Source of the DNA: Fragum whitleyi
Taxonomy: Eukaryota; Mollusca; Bivalvia; Cardiida; Cardiidae
DNA length: 64,000 nucleotides
Direction: 5' to 3'
Assembly: GCA_948146395.1 (NCBI GenBank)
Contig: OX411558.1
Span: 50,911,622-50,975,621 of the forward strand
The notes under the pieces are model-generated. The model worked only from the letters and a program-made list of their open reading frames with translations, was not told the DNA's origin and made no database searches. Positions 33,084-42,650 of this stretch are shown one piece after another. How positions within the stretch are numbered: the first letter of the stretch is position 1; each line of letters opens with the position of its first letter. A program made the position numbers and the translations under genes.

Positions 33084-34060
33084 CTTAAGGTTCATGTAAA
33101 GTGTTTGAGACCCAATATTTAGGGCACTTCATTAGCCAAGAAAACGCAGTATGTCCAGGTAAATTATATATCAAAATGAAGCTATTCGTGAGCACTAGCA
33201 GTTAGGCAACATAAGACCGCCATAGCTATAGCGGTATAGCCAAAACATTGTGGAAAAGGGTCATTTTGTACAGAACAAGCAACTGCATGACGGTTGCATA
33301 ATATTGCCCCGTATTTTAACAAAGTACAGTCTGAAGTACCACCCAGGTAGTGCTACAACCTTAAATATAAAACTCAGTCTCAAAATGCTCTTTTGAAACA
33401 ATCAATTTCCATTTATTTTGTCAACATACATGTCAAACCGGTTTGGTCTGTTTTCAAAATAGATGTAAGGTATGGTGCAACATCACACCATAATAACGTG
33501 AAATATTTTCTGCGATTTATTTCAAATTATATTTTTTTTAAATTCAATGATCTACAATATTACTATATATTTATAATTCTGTGAAATAGAAATTGATATA
33601 TTGCTAAACAACCTTACAGGTATATAAACAATTAATGTCTATTTATGTTGTGATAACACACCATACCCTAAAAAGCTCTACACGTTTACAAAATTAGAAT
33701 GACATATATGACATATGTGTTTATAAAATAAGCCAAAATAAATTGCTTGCATAACTACGTTTTGGGGCTGAGTTTTATACCAATGGTTGTAGCACTACCT
33801 GGATGGTACTTTAGGCTAGGCTTTGTTAAAATATGAGCCAATTTTATCCAACAGTCATGCAGTTGCTTGCTCTGTACAAAATGACCCTTTTCTACAATGT
33901 TTTGGCTATACCGCTATAGTTATAACAGTCTTAGGTTTTTCAACTGCTTGTGCTCATAAATAGCTTCATTTTGATATATAATATTCCTGGACATATTGCT
34001 TTTTCTTGGCAAATGAATGCCCTTAAAATTGGGTCTCAAACACTTTACATGAATCTTAAG
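33084..34060. mobile_element. Foldback element with ~293-bp inverted arms
   Basis: Left arm 33084-33377 and right arm 33768-34060 are imperfect reverse complements throughout: left CTTAAGGTTCATGTAAAGTG matches the right end CACTTTACATGAATCTTAAG, and 'GGTCATTTTGTACAGA' matches 'TCTGTACAAAATGACC'. A 390-bp AT-rich centre separates them. No transposase. Long-armed foldback or MITE of unknown superfamily. Confidence 0.88.
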
Positions 34061-34359
34061 AGGAATAAGCAGTTGATGACTCGGACGAAATATTGTTAAT
34101 CTTCCGCTGGTGTGAGAAACGAAAGAAAATCATGTGATGGTCACTAGCCGCCGCAATATAACTGTGATAGTGTTAAAAATGGCATTTAACCTTATAAAAA
34201 CAAACAAGTCAATTTCGTAGAGGATTCGTAGAGGATTTTTTTAAATCTATTTGTATACAATAAATCTTCTGTTTTAATATTTTTTTATTTCTTGTTTTAT
34301 AAAATAAACTCTACTACAAGTATAACTACATAATCGGAAACTTTCGGAACAAAAATGTG

Positions 34360-34365
34360 GAGAGT

Positions 34366-34397
<32 letters not shown>

Positions 34398-34401
34398 GAG
34401 G

Positions 34402-34495
<94 letters not shown>

Positions 34496-34630
34496 AAATA
34501 GAGAGAGATGAAAAGTGAGAGAGAGAACAAGAAAGAGAGGGCATGCAGACAAACAGACAGACAGAGAGTGAGACAGACAGAGAGGCGGAAAAAGCAAGAG
34601 AGACAGAAAAAGAAAAGAGACAGGAAAAGA
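34360..34630. repeat. (GA)n microsatellite
   Basis: About 130 bases of nearly pure GA/AG are followed by degenerate purine-rich and CAGA-rich sequence. The three overlapping minus-strand serine/leucine-rich frames are artefacts. Confidence 0.95.
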
Positions 34631-34639
34631 TAAATTTAG

Positions 34640-36040
34640 ACAGATAGAGGAGAAGATTGGTTAGGATATTTTTGTAATTTTTTTTAACAAAACGATAGAA
34701 GATGACAAATTTCAAACTGAACGATCGATCCTGGATCGTTCCAGAAATCAGCATGGGAAAGAATTATGTTTAATCTTCCCTTTTACCATAACCCATTACC
34801 ATATTACAATATTCCAATGCCTTACTGCTATTACATGATCTCTTTCGCAGAAATAGTCTTATTGAAAAAAATCTTTGCACGTTGTTAATTGAAAAAAAAA
34901 AAAAAAGCATTTTGAAGACGGTATTTCCCGACTGCATTTCTAATCAACCTTTGATCGATTCAATCCAATCTTTTGAGCATTTTTTTTATTTTCTCAAATT
35001 GTCTTATTTTTAAGGTTTAATATAAAACTTTACAACTAAAGTTCAATACTAGACCTACGTATTGAAAAATTTGTGACGAAAGCAAGAATTTATGTTTTTT
35101 TTTTTTTTTTTTTTTTTTTTCTTTTTGATTTCTGTGTATTCCTGAAGTAACGTATAATTGTTATTTAAATAAGTTAAAGAAATAGAATCGAATACCATAA
35201 AGAAAACTAAGTATTACAACTATTTCTACTTTAAACTGGCCATTTGTAAGCAATGATAAAGTGAAAGACCAGGCAGACAATGAAAATATGTCCAACAATC
35301 CGACTGAATAAATTTATGGCTTCTCGGTGCCCATCAGGGTAATTAAAACCGCATACATAACAAAGACGAGACGGTCTACTGTTCTCAGACAATTTTAATG
35401 GGATATTAACGGACAATCAGAGAGATAGGGTCTTTTTGCTATTATTTCTTAAAAGGGAGTTTTGGTACAGGATATTCTTGGCATGGATAATTTGTTTTCT
35501 AAAGTTTTTGTCTGGTAACGATCTAACTCATTTAATTGATAAACTACAGTACGTTTTTATTGCCGTTCTGAAAATATGACATTTTACAGAATTTACCTTA
35601 TTTCTAGAAAAACGAAAAAGTGAATTGACTGAACATATAAAGTTTTATGATATAATGGACAATTATTAATCATGTATATTCATATCATATATTCATAAAA
35701 TAAGGTGTTTGTTTTATTCGAAAATGTTTAGTCTTAAAGTAATGTTAAGAAATTGGTTCGTTCAGGTAAAAGTACTGTACAATATTTGTTAGGCGTAACA
35801 CCCAGTTTACTCAGGATTGGAATGTTTTGTTTATCAAATTAATTGTCATTAATGGTATCATATTGCATTGTCTGCTAAACAATAAGGTGCTCAGATTATA
35901 TAGGCTAGTTCATAAAATGTATTCCACAAATTGAGCCGAAACTTTTGTGTTGGGTTACACAAACATTTTGGTAGAAATTGTGTTTATTATCATTTTCAAC
36001 AATTTTGCGACTGTTTGCAATTTAGTCAAATTTTATCTAA
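34640..36040. other. AT-rich 3' interior of LTR element
   Basis: Poly-T at 35096-35120 and small frames only; nothing supported as a gene. Confidence 0.35.
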
Positions 36041-36052
36041 CTTGGGGATGGA
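36041..36052 (+). promoter_or_regulatory. Polypurine-tract-like run before 3' LTR
   Basis: CTTGGGGATGGA abuts the LTR's TGTTAT. Nine of the last nine bases are purines except one T. This is the expected position and composition for plus-strand priming, and supports this LTR being a true 3' LTR. Confidence 0.6.
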
Positions 36053-36221
36053 TGTTATGTTCTAGCAAAAGCATTACAGCTACATCTATTTATGGTAACA
36101 TTACGTATAGCTCCTTGTTATTTTAATAAATACATTGTCCGGTCCTAGTTAGTTAGAGTTTGTTAATAAAGCAGTAAACACCATCTATGTGTTGTTCTAC
36201 ATCCAACCCTAGGTTATAACA
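36053..36221 (+). repeat. 3' LTR of Ty3/Gypsy element
   Basis: 169 bp, reading identical to 21304-21472, followed by GTTGT. It ends 206 bp upstream of the GORASP start codon. Confidence 0.9.
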
Positions 36222-36289
36222 GTTGTTATTTATGTTCGCCATCATGCTTGTTTCTACACTTGACACTTTTTAACTACACTGTACCAGAT

Positions 36290-36320
36290 GAGCGACACAT
36301 GCCCTTGGGCCTCTTGTTTA
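36290..36320 (+). repeat. 3'-end relic of hairpin + CTCTTGT element
   Basis: GAGCGACACAT, then GCCC-tt-GGGC, then CTCTTGTTT. It has the same end structure as at 48104-48136, 61224-61255 and 37280-37307. The rest of the element is not seen to its left, where the LTR element now lies. Confidence 0.6.
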
Positions 36321-36339
36321 TTCAAGGGAGGCAACTACA

Positions 36340-36427
36340 TTGAACCGGAAGTACGCCATTTATGCCGTTTTGCCACGTTTAGGCCGGTCAATGTTTACAT
36401 ATTGAAAGTCAATTTTCTCGTTTCCAG
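36340..36427 (+). promoter_or_regulatory. Probable GORASP proximal promoter / 5' UTR
   Basis: ACCGGAAGTA at 36344-36353 is a consensus ETS/GABP site typical of TATA-less housekeeping promoters. TTTCTCGTTTCCAG directly before the ATG could be a 3' splice site of a 5' UTR intron. Function is inferred from position. Confidence 0.45.
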
Positions 36428-36490
36428 ATGGGTGGATCACAGAGTTCGGAAGTGCCCGGTGGTGGTACAGAAGGATACCATGTGTTGAGG
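36428..36490 (+). CDS. GORASP2: GORASP (GRASP55/65) coding exon 1
   Basis: Golgi reassembly-stacking protein, a peripheral cis/medial-Golgi protein that links cisternae through PDZ-like GRASP domains. The exon encodes 21 residues, beginning 'MGGSQSSEVPGGGTEGYHVL'. Gly2 is the N-myristoylation site of the family, and the GGGTEGYHVLR stretch is a hallmark of GRASP proteins. The donor is AGG|GTAAAT and the phase is 0, joining 'VQENSPG' of exon 2. Most invertebrates have one GRASP gene, so the vertebrate 2/1 distinction does not strictly apply. An LTR ends 206 bp upstream. Confidence 0.95.
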
Positions 36491-37138
36491 GTAAATTGTC
36501 CTTCTTAGCACTCATACTTGTATCAAAATTGCGCTTCCAGTGAAACTGTCAAAATGTTTTTTTTCAGAGAAAATGTGGGTGGGGTAAGAAGTATTTAACG
36601 CCAGACCTAATGACTGTTTTTTTGATAAGCATATTTCTTTCTTAAATTTGAAAAATCTTTAAGTCTTATTATGTTTGTTTGTATATATGGCTATTTTTGT
36701 ATTGTCTTTACTCAGATTTGTATAAAAGACAACTTTTCTACATCTGATCATAAGGGCTTCCATTACCTTAAGTTATGAGGTTTTGGTAGCTTAACACATT
36801 AAAGTTGTTGCTATGTCCACATGGTCTAAAATGACTTCAGAAATTTAATGACATGTATGGAAACAATTGTGCAAATTCAACAGCCCATGGTAAAACAGTC
36901 CTAAATACCAATACACCCTGAGCCATGCAGTTTCAGCATATCATACAGTAGATGAACCAGACATGTGATATCTCCCGATCTTGGCGTATCCTCCCGATAT
37001 TTTACCCTTCCCCCCGCTCTCCTGATTGGGAGACCATTTCTCCCTACCTGAAAAAAATCGGGGGAGCCAAAAATGCAAAATCTCCGGTCTGAAGGCGCGA
37101 ATGGAGAGGGAGAAATCCATTATCGGGTAAAGCGTTGT

Positions 37139-37307
37139 TTTTATGCCCCCGATAGGGAGGCATAATAAATTTGACTTGTCCGTCTGTCCGTCCGTCTGTC
37201 CGTCCGTCCGTCATTCCGTCCAAAAACTTTAACATTGGCCATAACTTCCTTATTACTATCAAAGCGGTGTCGGGGGCATTGTCATCTTACAGTGACAGCT
37301 CTTGTTT
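37139..37307 (+). mobile_element. Short hairpin-ended element (TATGCCCCC...CTCTTGTTT)
   Basis: The left end TATGCCCCCGATAGGGAGGC forms a hairpin, then a TCCGTC-rich minisatellite, then GTCGGGGGCAT pairs with the left-end CCCCC, then ACAGTGACAG and CTCTTGTTT. It shares its final CTCTTGTT with the elements ending at 36320, 48136 and 61255. Confidence 0.65.
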
Positions 37308-37889
37308 CTGTCTGGAAGCGTCATCGTATATCGTTGTCAGTTAGATAGATCATTGCCAACAAAGAGGTGCTACTGTACCAATCACCCTTCTCATCATTAT
37401 GACGATCAACAATATTGACCTTTCTTAGAAACAAGATCTAAACCGGTATTACTTGAAAACATAAAAATGGAGTGGAGACAAGTTAAGCTGTGATTAGATT
37501 TTACCACCTGTTTTGAAAATTTAAAATAGCTGTAAACACAGTAAATTTCCGCCTTATTTTAATATCCTATTCCAATAAGCCTCTAAAAAGTTCCACTTTA
37601 CGCGATAAGGGTCATGAAGGAAAAGGTGGAACATGATATGCAAAGCGACGCGTCACACGTCCTTGGTAAAATTAGGCGGTATCGCAGAAAAACCCTTGTG
37701 TCGTAACACGTGATTGAGTAAAACGAGAAGCGGTCATGCTTTAATTTCAACGCAGATAATTATTCAGTAGATCTACGTATGTTTTATGGTCAATTTTATA
37801 AAAAATAATTGAAAGTAAAACTGCCTCAAACGTTCTCAAATTGTCATTAAAATTTAATATTTGATATTGAAATTAAAGAAGCATCAGAC

Positions 37890-38159
37890 ATTCGCTTTTT
37901 AAATGCAACTGCGATTTCACCAGATCCTTGCTGGGGTCGTTTGAGAGTTTACACACAATTTATAAATCTCGACCCTCTTTCTCCAAATTTGAATCGAATC
38001 AAGTTATTTGTCAACACAAATGTTCCAGATTTGAGAATAGAAAATTGTGGTTTGGCTCTTTACAGCTCACTCAGAGCTTCTCAGAAAGCTAATCAACATG
38101 GATTAATATGCCGAGAGGTAGCTCTTTCACATCCCGATTTCTACCGTGTTCGTCTTTAA
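37890..38159 (+). other. Unrecognised coding-like fragment
   Basis: An open stretch of about 90 codons ('RFLNATAISPDPCWGRLRVY', 'NLNRIKLFVNTNVPDLRIEN', ending 'PDFYRVRL'-stop) has protein-like composition but no family I recognise. It lies in GORASP intron 1 and may be a transposon or retrocopy remnant. Confidence 0.25.
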
Positions 38160-39644
38160 CGTTCGCGAAATCTGAATCTGTCGTCCGTCATTTCATCTTT
38201 TATCGTCATTTTGCTATCAAATACATTTAATTTTAGCGTAGTTCAGTAGCAGTGAGTGCCAGTTACTATTAATTGGTCTGTCTTTTCGTCCGTCTATCCA
38301 TCTGTCAACAAGTATAAATCACCTATCCTAGTCATCAGATTTCATACACAAACTACACAGAGATGATCCTTAGGACAAGGCCTTTCAAAATATTTCACAG
38401 AATAATGTAAATTATGAAGAACTCTGGTTGCCATGGCAACAGAGGGAATAAAACGTCTCCAAATACGAGGCCTAAAATTTCATACTTTACATAAAGCTGT
38501 ATTGCACAAATGCAGTATTACCTTATTCTTTACTATCAAACCACTTGAAAGTTCTCTCAAATAAAGATAAGCCTTGTGTTTTGGGCTTCAAGATTACTCA
38601 AAGAAATAAAGAAAAACTATAACAATCTCCTCCTAAATTGCAAGGCTTGCATCTTTTAAATTTGGTAAGATATTTTTTTCTACTGATTATCTACTAAATA
38701 AACCCCTATATTGTGGGTTCCTGAACTTTGCATAGAAATGAAAAAATAATTTGTAACATCTATTTCTCTGAAATTATAAGACCAAATTCTGTAGCAATGC
38801 AATACTATCCTCTATCAAAACACTTTAAATGATAAACTTCTTCCAGTAAAAAAAAAAGAATCTCTTATGGAAGGTTTTATGATAAATTTTTGGTCCAGAC
38901 ATGCATTGCTGAAAACCCCTTTTTAGCTACAACGTGCGTTCCGCAAAATCTCCCTAAGCTTTCCTTTGTTTATTTCAACTAGTCTACATTTCACTGCAAG
39001 TCTTTCTTGCTAGCTGATTTAGGCTATATGATTTATAATGTATTAAGTGTGGTAATAATCAAATTTGGCGAACCCGGCTGAATTTCAAAATAATATGGAT
39101 TCAGCTGCGTAACGCGTAAAGGCAGCTACGCGCCTGCTATTGCATTTGTCTCTATATGCATGAAAAGATCGGGTTTGAGTTAGGACTACAATGGAAATAA
39201 GATCCTTCCTGTCTTTCTCTAGTAGACGAATAAAAATCAGTACTGGGTTTTATTATTAACATCAACAAAATAGGGTCCAAAGAACTCAATCATTGGGATT
39301 TTAGGGTTCCTTTCTTAAATTTTGGGAGTCTCTCCTTTAGTTATAGACTTTTTTTAGGCTATAATCTTATATTTTGAAGATTTAGAGCTATTCCCTGATT
39401 TAAGGTAGAGAAATTGATAAAAATGTATAATTATTTGCAGTTAACCTCAGAAAAGAATTGAAGACTTATACAGCAACCTTCATTTCCTTTCTGAAGTGGA
39501 TCCCAAAGAGCCTATGGGACTCACATCAAATAGTTTTGTTTTTTTTTTGGAGGGGGGGGGGCGCAAAACCTGTGTTCCTTAAAACCCTGCAGTATTTGCA
39601 CACCCGAACTGCGAAGTCAACAATAATTTAACTCTTTATTTTAG

Positions 39645-39725
39645 GTACAAGAGAATTCCCCAGGTAGCACTGCTGGTCTTGAGGCCTTCTTTGATTTTAT
39701 TGTTGCCATTGGCAACACTAGATTG
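39645..39725 (+). CDS. GORASP2: GORASP coding exon 2
   Basis: 27 codons, 'VQENSPGSTAGLEAFFDFIV' then 'AIGNTRL'. This is the core of the first PDZ-like GRASP subdomain, including the conserved AGLE-FFDFI strand. The acceptor is TTATTTTAG|GTA and the donor TTG|GTGAGT; phase 0 at both ends. Confidence 0.96.
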
Positions 39726-41278
39726 GTGAGTAACACTCTTGTATATTTACCATTGTCATGTAAAATGAATTCAAAATTGTCCTGAGGCGCTTTTGTTAAA
39801 GTCAGTGAGATTTTTAAACTCACTAACAAAGATTTATAAGATAAAGTGTTTGTTACAGTGAGATTTTAAAGATTCTAATAAATAAATAAATAAAGTTGAA
39901 GCGTTCATTTGAGCAAGATATTTTGGATGCTGTATAAGAATCTTTCCAATGCTATATTCAGAAATGAAGCTTAAACAAGTAGTCTTGACAATGTTTAATG
40001 TTTTCAATCAAAATAATGAAAATCGTTGAATAAGATTCATTTTTGACGTCTTAAGAATATCAATTAGAGGGATTTTTAGTCTCGCTCTAAAGAGCAAACC
40101 TTCTTTGATAGGATTTGTAGACATAGGACAGCCTACACATATGTGAAATCTAAATTGAATCTGTCTGATCCAAGTCTATATCACCGGATTTTCCTTTTTA
40201 AACCAGAAAAGTTTTAAACTAACTTTTCAATGTAAAAACTGACTCGCCATTTGTGCATCCAGTGCTTTTAGAAATTTGTTTCTACTGCAAATTTGCAAAG
40301 GTTTAAAATTGTATTCCAGCGTTCGACACTAACTTTTGAGATAAAGGAGTCAAACGGACTCCCAACATATCAAATGAAGGAGTCCAAGCTCAAATTAGGG
40401 AGTCCAAATTTTCATATTTTGGAAAGAAAATTGTGAAAAAGAAGAAATTGCATGTGACAAGCAATTTCTTCTTTTCCACTAAAATTCCCCCAGAATTATA
40501 AGATGGGCTTCTATCCAAATAATAAGTTGATTCAACCAAATGTTATATGCAACAACTTTTGTATATAAAAAGATCAGAGTCTATGATATATAGAGTTTAT
40601 AGTTAGAAACTAAGGACATTTCTCTGTTCATTTGTTTGAGGAAATATTCTGTGACCAAGGAGTCCTGACTTGCAAAGTAAAGGAGTCCTGTCCACAAAAT
40701 TAGGAGTCTTGGACTCCCGGACTCCCCTTAGTGTCGAACCCTGTATTTTGTATGGTTTAATTTTCAATCCCAATTGCAATAAGTGAAAAAAATTTGTCTG
40801 TTGAAAGCTTTTTGACTGGTACTTGGTTAAATTTCAATTTATGAATGAGACATGTCATACAAAAAAGCTTTGTGAATAATTGTGATAATCCAGGGTGTAA
40901 ACATTGAGCAAAATAGACAGCCACATACTGTAAATATAAAGTTACATGATGGTCTACAGATACTTTGACACCTTCTCTATCTACTTTATGCATAGTGAAG
41001 ACTCTGGTCAGACTGTGCCCATGCACAGGCTGGTCAGAGTCTTTGCTTTTCGCATATTTGAAATTGTTGGAAATGTCACACACAGGCTAATGTTGGTGAG
41101 GTGTAAACATTGAGCAGCAAAGACAGCAATATACTGTAAATATAAAATAACCTGATTGTCTACAGATATTTTGAGACCATATCTCTAAGTGCATAGTGAA
41201 AACTCTGGTCAGAGTGTTTGCTTTGCGCATATTTGAAATTGTTGGAAATGTCACGCACAGGCTCATTTTGTTTTTCAG
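39726..41278 (+). other. GORASP intron 2
   Basis: GT...AG intron of 1553 bp. Its right half is a tandem duplication (40895-41275). Confidence 0.92.
40895..41275. repeat. 206-bp tandem duplication in GORASP intron 2
   Basis: GTGTAAACATTGAGCA begins at 40895 and again at 41101. The copies share 'ATACTGTAAATATAAA', 'CTCTGGTCAGA' and 'TTTGAAATTGTTGGAAATGT'. The second copy is shortened in the GTCAGA region and ends just before the exon 3 acceptor. Confidence 0.88.
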
Positions 41279-41436
41279 AATCAGGACAATGACACACTAA
41301 AAGAGTTGTTGAAGGCAAATATAGAGAAACCAGTACAGATGTCCGTCTATAGTTCTAAAACACAGAATGTCAGAAACCTTCAGATAACCCCTAGTCATAG
41401 CTGGGGCGGACAGGGGCTGCTAGGGGTCAGTATAAG
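41279..41436 (+). CDS. GORASP2: GORASP coding exon 3
   Basis: 52 codons plus two bases: '[20 protein letters not shown]', '[12 protein letters not shown]', '[18 protein letters not shown]'. It contains the end of PDZ1 and the linker into PDZ2; [16 protein letters not shown] is a near-invariant GRASP signature. The acceptor is TTTTTCAG|AAT and the donor AAG|GTAAAT; it ends in phase 2. Confidence 0.97.
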
Positions 41437-41798
41437 GTAAATATCAATGATCTGGGGGGGGTGTGTGTTTATGTCCCCTATTGAAAGATTGGAATCCAGC
41501 TTGAGATTAGGAAAGGATGGTGAGAGAAATATCAGGAATCCATTGTTAGGTGCTCCAGTCGCCGCAATATAACTGAATAAATGTTGAAAGCTGCATTAAA
41601 CTCCATTCAATCCGATCTCAGCCTACACTGCCTACTTTTACTTAATTATTGTCGGATAAACTTGAGCCAGATCAGTTGAAATGTCAAAAACAAAAGCTTA
41701 TTTGTTTAAAACCAAATTTAATTTAGCAGGATATGACCTAACATATTAAGAATTGATTCACTTGTACATACATTATGGACATTTTCTATCTATTCCAG
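41437..41798 (+). other. GORASP intron 3
   Basis: GT...AG intron of 362 bp. It includes a 3' fragment of the window's SINE family at about 41516-41615 ('GAGAGAAATATCAGGAATCC', 'GCTCCAGTCGCCGC'). Confidence 0.9.
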
Positions 41799-41844
41799 GT
41801 TCTGTTCTTTTGAAGGAGCCAATGAAAATGTTTGGCATATTCTG
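41799..41844 (+). CDS. GORASP2: GORASP coding exon 4
   Basis: 46 bases: one base completing Arg, then 'FCSFEGANENVWHIL'. This matches the start of the second PDZ-like GRASP subdomain. The acceptor is CTATTCCAG|G and the donor CTG|GTAGGT. It ends in phase 0 before the 20-kb intron. Confidence 0.96.
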
Positions 41845-41875
41845 GTAGGTTGGCGTTGTTCATTTTCTACATATA

Positions 41876-42213
41876 CAGTCGATATTGCTTGAGCGACCAT
41901 GTCTATTAAGCAAACAATTTTATTAAGCAACCATCATAAAAATTCCCTTCACCGTAAGCAAAATCTCTGAAAAAGAGGACATTCTTAACGAAAAATTTGT
42001 AATTGCTGAATCTTATGTTGTCAGAGCCCATTAGAATCGTCTTAATAATGGGTTCGAACATCACAAGATTCAGTACGACTTGATCGACAATCTTTAAATG
42101 GTATCAAAAATGAACTGTCACATTTATCATAGTATTTCATATTAAGCGACCATTCCCTTAAATGACCGCTTTTTGGTGGTCCCTTAAGTGGTTGCTTAAC
42201 ACAAGTTTTACTG
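41876..42213. mobile_element. Tc1/mariner-type MITE (338 bp, TA flanks)
   Basis: Flanked by TA on both sides (41874-41875, 42214-42215), starting CAGT and ending ACTG. The inverted ends continue imperfectly (left CAGTCGATATTGCTTGAGCG; right side ...GTGGTTGCTTAACAC). The GCGACCA ... GACCGCTTTTTGGTGGTCC block is shared with the repeats at 7480-8370. No coding capacity. Confidence 0.8.
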
Positions 42214-42220
42214 TACATCT

Positions 42221-42292
42221 ATGGCTTAGCGCGAAACAGTTGAAACTGCCTATATGTTTATAGGCAGTTACAACTGTATCGGGCTGAGCCAT
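42221..42292. repeat. Palindromic hairpin element, copy 1
   Basis: ATGGCTTAGCGCGAAACAGT ... ACTGTATCGGGCTGAGCCAT with central AACTGCCTATA/TATAGGCAGTT arms. A second copy is at 63171-63250. Confidence 0.85.
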
Positions 42293-42596
42293 CGATATAG
42301 GATCTATAATGAGATTTATTTGAGAAAAGCTGATCTTAACCCAGTCTAGAATTCAAATGTTTATATGGAGCAAGGCTCATCGCGCTTAATAACTTTTCTA
42401 ATCTAGACAAGGTTAAGATAAGCTTGTCTCAAACAAAGTCAAGTAACAGATTCATTTTCTAGCATAAATACCTGTTTTGTTCGTTAAAATCTATGTTTTG
42501 AATGATAATGATATAAATACCACATATATAAATGCCTAAGATTGCATGATTTAGAATGATATCTTACACATGTGTAATTCAATATATGTAGGAACA

Positions 42597-42648
42597 TAAA
42601 AGATAATATTAATAAGTTGTTCTTTATAGCATCTTATTGATATCATTT
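42597..42648. repeat. AT hairpin module related to 14265-14315
   Basis: ATAAAAGATAATATTAATAA then GTTGTT...ATCTTATTGATATCAT; the first 26 bases match the MITE-like inner hairpin at about 14263. It directly precedes the tandem-core element at 42651. Confidence 0.7.
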
Positions 42649-42650
42649 TT

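Larger units (their letters stand above)
21304..36221 (+). mobile_element. Ty3/Gypsy (Mag/SURL-like) LTR retrotransposon, 14.9 kb
   Basis: Boundaries rest on identical 169-bp LTRs, matching GTTGT flanks, a primer-binding site after the 5' LTR and a purine run before the 3' LTR. Gag and pol fill 21591-25575. The remaining 25576-36052 has no recognisable protein gene and contains other repeats, so the element is either unusually long or carries nested insertions. An alternative is a 5' LTR-gag-pol fragment plus an independent solo LTR; the flanks argue against that but do not exclude it. Confidence 0.7.
36491..39644 (+). other. GORASP intron 1
   Basis: GT...AG intron of 3154 bp. It holds a small hairpin-ended element (37139-37307), a coding-like fragment (about 37890-38159) and a short T/G tract (39537-39562). 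Confidence 0.9.

Noticed and set aside
34274..34754. Overlapping minus-strand Ser/Leu-rich frames resembling membrane proteins
   Set aside because: They are produced by the (GA)n microsatellite in all phases.
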